This document shows, piece after piece, positions 23,023 through 32,643 of a stretch of DNA of 64,000 bases (position 1 is its first letter; each line of letters opens with the position of its first letter). The notes beneath the pieces were generated by a model. That model saw nothing but the letters and a program-made list of their open reading frames with translations. It was not told where the DNA came from and did not search any database. A program made the translations under genes and the position numbers. Source of the DNA: Amphimedon queenslandica (lineage: Eukaryota > Porifera > Demospongiae > Haplosclerida > Niphatidae); assembly GCF_000090795.2 (NCBI RefSeq), contig NW_003546423.1, positions 57,968 to 121,967 of the forward strand, given 5' to 3'.

Positions 23023-25299
23023 CTACTGAAATGTAATAAGATAAGCTGGATAGCTTTTGTCATGATCATATACAATATAGACTTGGGAAGAACCAGATAG
23101 ACCATTTACACTGTCATAATCTCCACTGCCATCCTCTTTCTTTGGTGGAGTGACTAACGATTTATCACTTCCCATTGCTTTACTGTCACCAGTTAAAACA
23201 AAGGCTAAAAATATCTGTCGACCTTGGGGAGAATTAAAAGCATAGGAACCCCCAGAGTAGCTGGCATTAACTGCAAAGTACGCTCCTTTCCCCCATAAGC
23301 CTTGACCACCATAACGAAAATCAAAACCGTGCTCTGATTTGTAGATTCTTTCCGGAGAAACTCCTCTGCTTCCGTGAAATAACCATTTCTCATTGACTTG
23401 ACCATTATTCTTTTTGTGCATCCTTTTCTTGCAGAGGGCATATTTATCATACAAATATTTGTTTTGTATCCTCTCAATTTGAACAATTTTTGCCTCCGTC
23501 ATGGTTTTCTTGACAGCACTCTTGACCTTAACCCACTCGGAAGAACTTGGTGTAATATTTTTTAGCTCAATATCACTGGTCTGTGACTCCCATTCTAGAG
23601 GTCTAGGAAGTTTGTCTTGTTTCACTTTTTCTTCCAATCGTTTCTTTTCCAAAGCAAGAGATACTTTTGTTATATAATCACGATCACCAGAGAAAAGGAT
23701 CTTATCATCTAATAATGGATCCACTTTTATGCAAAATAATCTTGCCAATTTAATGATTGGCTTAGCAATATTGGCACTGCAGCCTTCAAGTGTTTCCTTG
23801 ATAATCATTCCTTCTAATTTCTCATGCAAACTGGCTGTAGAAGCTCGAACATCTTTTTCTAAACCATGACAGGATAGACACAGCGACAATGAATCGATTA
23901 TGCGTTGCTTATTTGTTATGGTGTTTACTTGAACCATCTTATCAAAATCATACCTGTACTTCCACCCCCCTCTGATATAGGAACTTGGTGTTTGCGATCG
24001 AAGATACTTTTGATAGCGTTTTTCAATTTCAGCAGAATCGGCAGCACTCATAAATGTGAACTCGTGATCATCAAAAAATTTCCAAGAGACAGCACCAATG
24101 TCAGATACATATTCAGAAACACTCTCAATCTTAAATGGAGAAGAACCAGAAGACATCAAACTGGATATAGTGTTGGAGAAGGTAGCAAGAGATTTAGTAG
24201 AACCATTAGGCAGAATTACATTAAACTCTACACCCAGTTGTTGCTCTATGGTTTGAAATACTTGAGGATCCTTTAATAATGGTATGAATTGACAATGGAG
24301 ATACATTGACTCTGAAATAATCTGACCTTGAAGATGCTTCATGTATGATCGCACAATACTTTCGGCCTCGTCTACTTTATCCTTGTCACCAGAAATACGC
24401 ACACCTTTTGAATCTTTTGAAGATTTGGCAGTCACTGCACTAGACAGTCGGTCCTCCAATTCATGAAGCTTGCACGTAGTAATTACATTGACGAGCGAGT
24501 TATCTTCAAATGTAACCAGCTTTGAACTTGTTGAAGCTGGTGCCTTGTTACTGAGTTTGATGATCATTACTATACCATCGAACTGCACTTTGCTTGGGTT
24601 ACAGGCAGCCTTTGCTTCGTGACTTGTCTTAAAATTAACATATGCGTAGTCAGGTTTTCCTTGTATTATGGCAGGAGTTCCGCATACCTTACCAAACTGA
24701 CCAAAGTATTCCTCTATGGCCTCACCTGTGATGTCATGACCACCATGAAGTGTTACTTTAAGAGTTGTCGTTTCTACTTGCTGTGCTTGTAATTGTGGCA
24801 GAGAAACGGTGGGAGCAGGAGAATGAGATGTGAATGGCCGATAAGGAGGGATAGAACTTGTTTGTCCATAATGAGAATGTGGCTGGCTTTGAATTGTGGG
24901 TTGCTTTTTGTGCAGTTTGACTGTGGGGCATTGCCCATTAAATTCCACTTTTCTTAAACATTCCATTGCTCTTTCGGCGCCTTTTTGCGATAAAAAATTG
25001 ACGTAAGCATAACCCCCATCGTTAACTTTAAGACTTTGGTAATCTGAATAGCTACCACAAACAAGCTCCATTTCCTCCTGAGTTACATCTGGTGAAAGAT
25101 TTGTCACTTTCAGAGTGTATTGCTCTCCTGTAGCTGTAGGACTAGGAGGATTCCATTTGTTGGTTCCAGCTGGTCCACAGTGAGAGTGTCCTCGTGGTGA
25201 TTCTGTATATCGCACATCTCTTTGTGGAGGCAGAAACGGAGGTGCAGGAGACGCCAAACTTCTTTCAGTGGTAGATCTACGACGTCTCTGCTTCTTCAT
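23023..25299 (-). CDS. PARP14/PARP10-like mono-ADP-ribosyltransferase with two RRMs (copy 2)
   Basis: 758 residues in a single exon, closely related to copy 1. The N-terminus is a basic, Pro/Ser-rich stretch (MKKQRRRRSTTERSLASPAP). RRMs start at YTLKVTNLSPDVTQEEME and LKVTLHGGHDITGEAIEEY; the first RRM of copy 1 has no counterpart. A KH-like segment, a WWE domain (YRYDFDKMVQVNTITNKQRI) and the PARP domain (WLFHGSRG, LWGKGAYFAVNASYSGGSY, YIVYDHDKSYPAYLITFQ) follow. The triad is again H-Y-V, so mono-ADP-ribosylation of protein or RNA is the expected activity, probably cytosolic or nuclear and RNA-associated. The gene ends close to conserved 3' flank shared with copy 1, consistent with tandem duplication. 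Related vertebrate proteins are interferon-induced antiviral factors; such a role here is conjecture. Confidence 0.92.
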   Translation of the reverse strand: MKKQRRRRSTTERSLASPAPPFLPPQRDVRYTESPRGHSHCGPAGTNKWNPPSPTATGEQYTLKVTNLSPDVTQEEMELVCGSYSDYQSLKVNDGGYAYVNFLSQKGAERAMECLRKVEFNGQCPTVKLHKKQPTIQSQPHSHYGQTSSIPPYRPFTSHSPAPTVSLPQLQAQQVETTTLKVTLHGGHDITGEAIEEYFGQFGKVCGTPAIIQGKPDYAYVNFKTSHEAKAACNPSKVQFDGIVMIIKLSNKAPASTSSKLVTFEDNSLVNVITTCKLHELEDRLSSAVTAKSSKDSKGVRISGDKDKVDEAESIVRSYMKHLQGQIISESMYLHCQFIPLLKDPQVFQTIEQQLGVEFNVILPNGSTKSLATFSNTISSLMSSGSSPFKIESVSEYVSDIGAVSWKFFDDHEFTFMSAADSAEIEKRYQKYLRSQTPSSYIRGGWKYRYDFDKMVQVNTITNKQRIIDSLSLCLSCHGLEKDVRASTASLHEKLEGMIIKETLEGCSANIAKPIIKLARLFCIKVDPLLDDKILFSGDRDYITKVSLALEKKRLEEKVKQDKLPRPLEWESQTSDIELKNITPSSSEWVKVKSAVKKTMTEAKIVQIERIQNKYLYDKYALCKKRMHKKNNGQVNEKWLFHGSRGVSPERIYKSEHGFDFRYGGQGLWGKGAYFAVNASYSGGSYAFNSPQGRQIFLAFVLTGDSKAMGSDKSLVTPPKKEDGSGDYDSVNGLSGSSQVYIVYDHDKSYPAYLITFQ

Positions 25300-25445
25300 C
25301 AGTGAGTCGACTCAAAATAATCCTCGAAAATTCGAAATTATTCAAATCATAGACCCTAGGGTCTATGTTCAAATTAATGGAATCCGACGAGCGAATAGTT
25401 ACGTCACACGGGATTATGAATAATGAATATCATTATACAAAGATT
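25300..25445 (-). promoter_or_regulatory. Putative promoter of PARP copy 2
   Basis: Immediately upstream of the start codon lies a perfect 20-bp palindrome, CATAGACCCTAGGGTCTATG (25348-25367), and about 30 bp further a CRE-like TTACGTCAC (near 25398). An 'aattcgaaatt' block sits in between. No comparable palindrome occurs upstream of copy 1. Function is inferred from position. The rest of 25446-26095 has no gene; its last part (25862-26095) is homologous to 39927-40154 downstream of family copy 4. Confidence 0.45.
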
Positions 25446-26095
25446 TTTATCATGCATGTACAGTAGAATGTATATCTGTGTAAAATGATTTTGAATCAGG
25501 AATTGCTGACAAACACTGACAAAATAAAGGGTCATCTGAATTCTAAATTGGACAAGTCGTGAGACTGCGTCCAAAGATCACTCATGATTCTTCAGTAATG
25601 ATATCTATCTCTCTAACAACAGAATACCAAAGCACAGTGACTATAAAAAATAAAGAGACAGAGAGACAGAGAGAAAGAGATCAACACACTAACCCTATAA
25701 ATCTACACCATACAATTACTATTGTATTCGTGTACAGTATGTAACATTATAATAATTGCAATGAATTTGGTCGACGACCATGTACTATCTATAGTACATT
25801 GGAATGAATACATAAAAATATGCTTGCACATGTATGATGCATGCATACATGTATCTACATGTATGAAAATGGCTTTAATGTTCTTGTAAATGACTTCAAA
25901 TAATATATTATATACAAATGAACCAAAAAATGCCTTAAGAAAAAATTAAACCAAAAAAAGATCAATGATATTATTGTTCATGGATAGACAATGTGTTGTC
26001 AATTATGACAATAAATCTAAGAAAAAGGGACCTATGAAAAAAGTAGTGTAACCAAAAAAAGTCAAAAAAGTTAAAGAAAAATCATAAATCATTGT

Positions 26096-27142
26096 TCATG
26101 GATATACAACAGTAACAGTCCTAACTTCCCAGTTACCCCACCAGCCATGAGAATCTTTATTCCAGTTGAAATGACAGTTTATCCTGTTGCCAAAGTTGTC
26201 TTCCACAACAAAATCAACACACTCGAAATCATTATATTTTCCAGAACCATCATACATATATAGTGACGTACTATGCGCCATTAGCATAGCTATTCCCTCA
26301 TTCCAAGCTTCCTCAACTTGGGCAGAAGTAAGATTTAAAGAGTCATCACAACAATCACAGTGAAGTACATTTTTATCACCAGTGTCACAAGGCATGTCCT
26401 GCTTGACCATTTCCTTAGAGTAGTATGTATGGCCTGGTTTAGCAACTCTTATTTTTTCTGTTTGTTTGTATTCAATAAAAGCACCCAACTTATGGCCTTC
26501 ACTAGAGTGCATCATTGAAACCCACGTCTTATTAGCAAACGCAGATGCACAAAACTTTATTCCCTTGTAATCAACCAATTTAACCAACTTTTGCACATCA
26601 GGAAAGACACTGTCCTTGTACTTCAATGCACGGAGTTGATTGCAAGAAGTTGCTGCTTTATCGACAATTTCCACATTGCTACTTATAGCAGAGAACTTTT
26701 CAACGGTAACAGTAACTGGTGTACTGGTACTGGTCTCTTCCTTACCCAGCTTAGCTATCCACCTGTGCTCTCCCTCACTGGCAACAGGCACAGTGAAATA
26801 TAACGGAACTCTTATATCTGAAAGAATCCCTGGTATACTGTTACCAGCGTGGTCTATATCGTGATGAAAATTGTTCCCTTCTGTAGATTTTTTCCATTTA
26901 CTTGTGTCAAGTATTACTTTACCATCATCCAAAGTGTATATAACAACATTTTCCTGTACGTATCCTTTTATCTGCTCCCGTATTTCATCGTCTGTATCTT
27001 CATTGTAGTTGACCGAAACAAATACACTGACCTGCATTGCACCATTAGCATAGACTCTGGTGTCTTGCCTGTCACTGAATTCATCAGTATATATATTTAC
27101 CAGTATGATCAGGGCCGGATTAAAAGCTGTCATTGTAAACAT
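26096..27142 (-). CDS. Unrecognised five-copy family protein, copy 1
   Basis: 348 residues, single exon. I do not recognise the family and assign no function. The start is the ATG of MFTMTAFNPALIILVN, 67 bp downstream of a conserved TATA box. Blocks shared by all copies: YANGAMQVSVFVSVNYN near 31-47, GYVQENVVIY near 60, SDIRVPLYFTVP and GEHRWIAKL around 108-132, TPVTVTV near 141, then DVQKLVKLVDYKGIKF (about 183-198), W-VSM--S-EGHKLGAFIEY, EEAWNEGIAMLMAH (about 275) and a C-terminal DNFGNRINCHFNW...WWGNWEV. The pattern suggests two beta-rich domains. No signal peptide, transmembrane segment or known catalytic motif. It carries a Cys-rich HCDCCDD (about 264-270), shared only with copy 4, its closest relative. 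Its 3' flank is also shared with copy 4. Confidence 0.85.
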   Translation of the reverse strand: MFTMTAFNPALIILVNIYTDEFSDRQDTRVYANGAMQVSVFVSVNYNEDTDDEIREQIKGYVQENVVIYTLDDGKVILDTSKWKKSTEGNNFHHDIDHAGNSIPGILSDIRVPLYFTVPVASEGEHRWIAKLGKEETSTSTPVTVTVEKFSAISSNVEIVDKAATSCNQLRALKYKDSVFPDVQKLVKLVDYKGIKFCASAFANKTWVSMMHSSEGHKLGAFIEYKQTEKIRVAKPGHTYYSKEMVKQDMPCDTGDKNVLHCDCCDDSLNLTSAQVEEAWNEGIAMLMAHSTSLYMYDGSGKYNDFECVDFVVEDNFGNRINCHFNWNKDSHGWWGNWEVRTVTVVYP

Positions 27143-27208
27143 TTTGTCTCTTTTACACTGGAAAGGTTTATTCCTAACCAGTCCTATCTACTGCAAATGG
27201 TCTCATTA

Positions 27209-27216
27209 CTTTTATA
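27209..27216 (-). promoter_or_regulatory. TATA box of family copy 1
   Basis: TATAAAAG on the minus strand, inside a block GTATAAAAGTAATGAGACC that is almost identical upstream of copies 1, 3, 4 and 5 and followed in each by TAGATAGGACTGG and CCTTTCCAGTGTAAAAG just before the ATG. Upstream of it is a GAGG/AGGA-rich run. The same block at the same spacing in four genes supports a core promoter. Confidence 0.75.
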
Positions 27217-27696
27217 CGGCAGTAAGAGGAGGAAAGAGGAAGGAAACATGTTCCTCTGATTCATAATTCTCATGGACAAAGAATTGTAAGATAATTCATT
27301 TTCTCTATCAGACAAATTAAGCACTAGATTAGTCTGTGACTATACTGTACAGGTCAAACAAACTCTCTTTTATTTACTAAGTTGACACTTCATTAGTCTC
27401 TCAGTATAGACTGTGCAAATATCAAAAAGGCAAGGAACCTAGCTCATGGCTATGAGAAACTTAATGCTGTGAGTGTGTCAAAACTCTGTTCAATAAACAC
27501 TCTTTTATCATTAAATAAATGTATATGCCTTTTAATATAGGCAATGTTTAAAAAAAGGAAATGAATTCCTCATTACCCAACTTAGATCTACATGCATTTA
27601 CTAATGGCTGCAAATTCTATATTTTGTACCTGCTGTACCTGAACGTGTATTAATCATTGCGTATGGACATTGTGATTTGTGACATACTTGTAAGTA

Positions 27697-28205
27697 CTGT
27701 AATTTTGGAGGAGAGTAATTTTGGTGAAGGGCTAAAATTTTGGTGATTGGTGAGCTTTAATTTGGTGGATTTGTGGCCATGTGCCTTTATAATGGTATAA
27801 ATGGCAGGTTTAAATTTAATTAATTTTGGTAAAGGGCTAATGAAACTAGAGGTGGGTGATGTGATACCAAAGTACTCTGATACCAGGCCTCCAATACCAA
27901 GTACTTGATACCAAATCCTAGCATTGAGTAGAGTAGTGACCACACCTACCACACCTTTGACATCACAACGGTCCATTTATAATTTCAAAAATTGTAGCTA
28001 ATTTTTTTAAATTTTGTTTGGCCAGACTAGTTAATAACTTCTATGCACAGTAGCTGGCTACTCATTCAGTATTTGATACTACCAAAACTGATACTCAGAC
28101 TACTTGGTATCGGTATCAATTCCAAATTTCTTCTATTGTCCACCTCTAATTTAAACTCCAAATTTGCCAAAAACTATCCACTTCAAAATTACCCACTATA
28201 TTAAA
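27697..28205. mobile_element. Degenerate TACCGTATAG-type element carrying a second element
   Basis: The outer parts (27697-27846 and 28149-28205) resemble the family at 2655: 'taattttggaggagagtaat', ggcgaatttgtggccatgtg-like sequence and, on the right, ccaaatttgccaaaaactat followed by ttacccactata. The right-hand terminal bases have decayed. The middle is the separate element at 27847-28148. A homologous copy without the insert is at about 33308-33515. Confidence 0.65.
27847..28148. mobile_element. 302-bp TAGAGGTGG-ended element nested in a MITE
   Basis: Left end TAGAGGTGGGTGATGTGATA, right end the reverse complement of TAGAGGTGGACAATAGAAGA; subterminal 'gataccaa' and 'ggtatcggtatca' motifs point inward from both sides. 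No coding capacity. A partial relative may lie near 31035 (tatagaggtgggacaaaagt). The corresponding empty site lies near 33475-33480, where tattgaaactctaaatttgc runs uninterrupted. Confidence 0.75.
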
Positions 28206-29292
28206 AGCAACATTGACAAAACTAACAACTTATTAATTTTAGCTAGACTAAACAATGTGTGAATATGTCTGGCTCATCACAAAATAAGAGAATAGCTCAC
28301 CACTCCTGATAGACACAAGTGTGCATGCAGTGTGCACTTTTCCTCACAACAGAGTTTTAATTAGCAACTGAAGATACATGTAATTCAAAATCAGCATGCA
28401 GTGCTATACTTAATATTGTTTCATATTGTGGCAATGTACACATTTTGTTTATAATAATTATTTTAATTTTTTGACTGACCATTTCCCAAGGCTCCTCCTT
28501 GGTACTCTTATAACAGGCTACAGCAGCAGTGGAGGGGTTGTGAGAATGGATATGATCCTTTCCTAAGAAATTTACAAGTAGCACACATGTAATGATGTAA
28601 TAAGCAAAAGATGAGAGAATTTTCTACACACTCTCCTGTATAACTCTCACCCAAATTACTTGTCAATATAGGCTGTCAGTTAACATTCTGTCATTATCCT
28701 ATTAGGTACAGTGTATAAAAAATTAATAATGAAGCATACATGGACATACAGTATACATACAACAACCTACATGTACATTGTAAAATGAAAATGTGAGTGA
28801 AAGTTATGCAATTAGGGGACTCAGGGCTTCCCTAGTCAGGCGTGGCCACCTAACTAGGGTTTTCCACAAAGCATGCTAAGGGAGCTGACAAGCACTGCAA
28901 TACACTAGCTACATGGAGCAGCTTTAGGATTTCAAATTGAATTGGAATCAGCTCAGTATCAGAATCAATGGTAGTGAGTACTGAATGAGCTACTGTGCAG
29001 TGTGCATGTGCAAATTAATTATCAAGGAAACACCATTATAAATTATAAAAGGGTGTATATTACCCCATTATGACATGTGGTAAGGCATGGTCATTTTATT
29101 CTATTTGATACCAAAATTTAGTATTGATTCCTGGTAATAGATAATTAGTTATTGGTTTGCCCACCATTATTCTACATTGCTTGTGAATATGTAACAGCTA
29201 TATTCAATTAATTAATAACTTTTAATTAGGAAAAAGGCCTAAATATATTATTAACAGGTTATAGAGTTATGTAATTATCTTCAATGTATGAT
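28206..29292. other. Intergenic duplicated segment, no gene
   Basis: 28206-28790 is homologous to 33520-34140 (same order, only small indels), including a conserved stretch 28490-28600 / 33825-33925 (cagcagtggaggggttgtga). That stretch is open on the minus strand in one copy but lacks clear splice sites. A partial CAGGGTTTCC-type repeat end lies at 28855-28975. Confidence 0.6.
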
Positions 29293-30315
29293 TCAAGGGT
29301 ATACAACTGTAACAGAAGAAACAGCCCAAAATCCCCAATAGTCACCAACATCCCAGTTAATTCCAACTTTCATCCTGCAACCGAAGGTGTCTTCAATTAC
29401 AAAATCATTCATCAAATAATCATAATCATACCAACGATAATCACCATAGAATTGCCGATACAACCTTACAGACCAATCACGCACCTGCACCATAAGTATT
29501 CCCTCATTCCAGGCCTCCTTAATATAGTAAGGATCAAACTCTAAGGTGTTGTCTAAGCAGCTACAAACAACCTTGTTATAAACGCCACTGTTCTCACCAA
29601 GATCATGTTTCTCCATTTGGTCTGGCAAGTGTTGATCCCCAGAATTGGCTATTTTGATGTTACTCGTAACTCCATATTCAACAAAAACACCCAACTTGTG
29701 TCCTTTGGTAGACTTTGACATTGAGACCCATGAATTGCCACCTGATCCAAAGAACTTCATTCCTTTGTACTCGACTAATTTAACCAATTTCTGTGCATCT
29801 GGTAACACATCATCGTTGTACTTCAGCACGTACATCAAATTACAATGAATAGATGTGTCTTTTTTGTTTGCAAGTATTAGATCACCTTTAGAAACATGGA
29901 ATGATTTAACAGTGATAGTAAGTGGTGTATCATCATTGGTCTGCTTGCCATCCAGCTTAGCGATCCACCTGTGCTCTCCTTCAGCAGTACAAGCTGGTAC
30001 AGTAAAATATAACAGAGCTCTTACATCTGAAATCATTTTAGGAGGCCTTGATACATTTCTGTTAGTAGCATGGTCTATATCGTGATGATAACCATTATCA
30101 ATTGTAGATCTTTGCCATTGAACATTTTCTCCATAATTCAATGAATATATATCGACATTATCTTGCACGTATGCTATTATATCTTCTTCACTTGCTTCTC
30201 GATTGTAGTTGACTGAAACAAATACACTGACCTGCATCACACCATTATTATAGACACTGATGTCATAGGAGGAGGAAAGAAGAAGAAACATGTTCCTCTG
30301 ATTTATAATTCTCAT
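29293..30315 (-). pseudogene. Unrecognised five-copy family, copy 2, promoter and start deleted
   Basis: The family domain is open from VYNNGVMQVSVFVSVNYN to the terminal DTFGCRMKVGINWDVGDYWG...VTVVYP, and is closest to copy 3 in its N-terminal half (DIIAYVQDNVDIYSLNYGEN). Compared with copy 3, about 160 bp are missing at roughly 30260-30267: the N-terminal ~28 codons, the ATG, the leader and the TATA box. The remaining reading frame now runs into what is upstream DNA in the other copies. An ATG at 30315 or 30291 (MFLLLSSSYDISVYNNG) could start a protein with a new hydrophobic N-terminus, but no promoter is recognisable. Either a pseudogene with an intact remaining frame or a gene with a captured start; I favour the former. 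Confidence 0.7.
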
Positions 30316-30363
30316 GGACCAAAAATATATATTGTATAATAATTCATTTTCTCTATCAGACAA

Positions 30364-31519
30364 ATTAAATACTAGATTAATCTGTGACTATACTGCATAG
30401 GTCAAACAAACTCTCTTTTATTTACTAAGTTGACACTTTATTAGTCTCTGAGTATAAATTGTCCAAATATCGAAAAGACAGGGAGCCTGGCCCATGGCTG
30501 TGAGATACTTAATGCTGTGAGTGTGTGAACACTCTTTTTAATGAACATACTTTTATCTTAAATAGTTTAATAAGCAATGCAAATTCAATTCCTGATTACC
30601 CAACTTAGATCCATTATGCATGTACTAATGGCTGTAAATTCTACATTTGGCAAATGTGCATGCTTATAATCACTACATATGGACACTGTGAATTTGTGAC
30701 ATACTTGTAAGTACCGTATACTGTAAAAATAGTAAAAACTGTATCAAAATAGCTTAAACTTTGTATAAAACAGAAATACATGTATATGCATCAGAAAAAA
30801 ATTATAAAAGTGGAGAATTCCTTCCTTTTCATTTTTGGTGAAATTTGGCCAATGACTATGTACTAGTACAGGGACATACTTTGGTCTGATTTTGGAGCAA
30901 CTTTAAAAATTTGTAAAAAATGAATTGTAATTCGAATAAGCTCAAATTACCTTTCTAAAGACATGTTACGATACACATTGATGTCCTAATGCTACATAGA
31001 AGTTAGAGTTGATTCTGACAAATATTTTTTGAGTATAGAGGTGGGACAAAAGTCAAATTTTAGCATTCAAACCATACATGTTCATAAATTTTACCATACA
31101 TGTACCTTAGTGTAATGGCACTACTATATATATATAGTGTATAAAAGCATTAAAATTTTTTATTTCATATATAGTGGGACCCTTTTATTCAGCACACCGA
31201 GATACTTCAATAGTGATTGAAGATGACATAAATAAGATGCAACTATACATTGCTATATGGCACTAATGAATGTGTACATCTAGTGTAAGCTATATTGATG
31301 CTAGTTAATTTCAATAATTAAATTTATTAAGAAAATTGTTGCATAATAGCAAAGTTAGTAAACAAAAAGGCCTAAAATAAATAAAGGTAATAATTTTTTG
31401 TAGCAAACAAAAAGGCCTAAATCAAATTAAAGTAGTAATTAGTGTAGCAAAATTAGTCAAAAAAGGCCTAAATCACTTTAAATTAATAATTCATGTAATA
31501 TTAGTTCTGTGAGTATATT
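30364..31519. other. Intergenic region between copies 2 and 3
   Basis: 30364-30720 is homologous to the upstream flanks of copies 1, 3 and 5 (caaactctcttttatttact and cttaatgctgtgagtgtgtg). 30730-31030 is part of a CAGGGTTTCC-type repeat (ggaatcagctcaa-type sub-repeats). 31360-31480 has three loose copies of an 'aaaaaggcctaaat' motif downstream of copy 3. No gene seen. Confidence 0.6.
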
Positions 31520-32569
31520 TCAAGGATGCACAACTTTAGCATCTGTAACTTTCCATGTTCCCCACCAGTCACCTGCATCCCAGTTAAGTTTGACCTCCAC
31601 CCTGCCACCAAAGTTGTCTTCAAATTCAAAATCATTCGTCTCAAAGTTATGATCAAGAAACATATTGGAGCTTTCGAATGCTTCGCATGCAATTGAAGTA
31701 GACGAATCATGAATCATTACCATAGCTATTCCTTCATTCCAGGCATCCTCAATGTCAGTGGAATCAATATTTGCGGTATTGTCTAAACTATCACAAATGG
31801 GAACAATCCTATAAATACATTCATAGGAATCCAAGTTCTTTTTTACAACTTTGTTTCGATCATAAAAATGATATTCAGTGGCTATATTTATGCTACTTGT
31901 TTCTCTGTATTCAATAAAAACACCCAGCTTATGGCCCTTGCTTGACATTGCCATTGAGACCCACGAATTAGCACTAGTTCCAGTAAACTTCAGTCCTTTG
32001 TATTCGATACTTTTCACCAATTTTTGTGTATCTGGGAACACACCCTTCTTGTACTTCAGTGCACGCAATACAATTCCACTCAAGCTGGCTATCTCTGAAA
32101 TCTCAAAATCATCTTCAGAAACACTAAATAGGTTAACGTTAACAGTTAGTGGTGTACTGTCACTGGTCTGCTTGCCATCCAGCTTAACGATCCACCTGTG
32201 CTCTCCTTCAGCAGTACCAAACGGTACAGTAAAATATAACGGAGCTCTTATATCTGAAATCATTTTAGGAGGCATTGGTGCGTTCTTGTTAGCAGCATGT
32301 TCTATATCGTGATGAAAACCGTTATCAGTCGTAGATCTTTGCCATTGAACATTTTCTCCATAATTCAATGAATATATATCGACATTATCTTGAACGTATG
32401 CTATTATATCGTCTTCACTTGCTTCTCCATTGTAGTTGACCGAGACAAATACACTGACTTGCATCACACCATTATTATAGACACTGGTCTCTTGCCTGTC
32501 ACTGAATTGATCAGCATATATATTGACCAGTATGATTAGGGCTGGGTCAATAGCTGACATTGTATACAT
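31520..32569 (-). CDS. Unrecognised five-copy family protein, copy 3
   Basis: 349 residues in one exon, starting at the ATG of MYTMSAIDPALIILVNIYAD. An in-frame GTG further upstream lies in the conserved leader and is not a likely start. Shared blocks are VYNNGVMQVSVFVSVNYN, SDIRAPLYFTVP, GEHRWIVKLDGKQTSDSTPL, DTQKLVKSIEYKGLKF, SWVSMAMSSKGHKLGVFIEY, IEDAWNEGIAMVM and DNFGGRVEVKLNWDAGDWWG. The stretch between GHKLGVFIEY and the AWNEG block differs strongly from copies 1, 4 and 5. Soluble protein without signal peptide; function unknown. Its 1.7-kb upstream flank matches that of copy 1, which indicates a segmental duplication. Confidence 0.85.
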   Translation of the reverse strand: MYTMSAIDPALIILVNIYADQFSDRQETSVYNNGVMQVSVFVSVNYNGEASEDDIIAYVQDNVDIYSLNYGENVQWQRSTTDNGFHHDIEHAANKNAPMPPKMISDIRAPLYFTVPFGTAEGEHRWIVKLDGKQTSDSTPLTVNVNLFSVSEDDFEISEIASLSGIVLRALKYKKGVFPDTQKLVKSIEYKGLKFTGTSANSWVSMAMSSKGHKLGVFIEYRETSSINIATEYHFYDRNKVVKKNLDSYECIYRIVPICDSLDNTANIDSTDIEDAWNEGIAMVMIHDSSTSIACEAFESSNMFLDHNFETNDFEFEDNFGGRVEVKLNWDAGDWWGTWKVTDAKVVHP

Positions 32570-32635
32570 CTTGTGTCTTTTACACTGGAAAGGTTTATTA
32601 CTCACCAGTCCTATCTACTGGAAATAGTCTCATTA

Positions 32636-32643
32636 CTTTTATA
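32636..32643 (-). promoter_or_regulatory. TATA box of family copy 3
   Basis: TATAAAAG at the same distance (67 bp) from the start codon as in copy 1, inside the conserved block TATAAAAGTAATGAGAC. Confidence 0.75.

Noticed and set aside
28357-28584. Open stretch containing HSHNPSTAAVACYKSTKEEP on the minus strand
   Set aside because: Similar DNA occurs at 33839-33930, but the reading is not supported by splice sites or a known family, and the conservation is explained by the segmental duplication.
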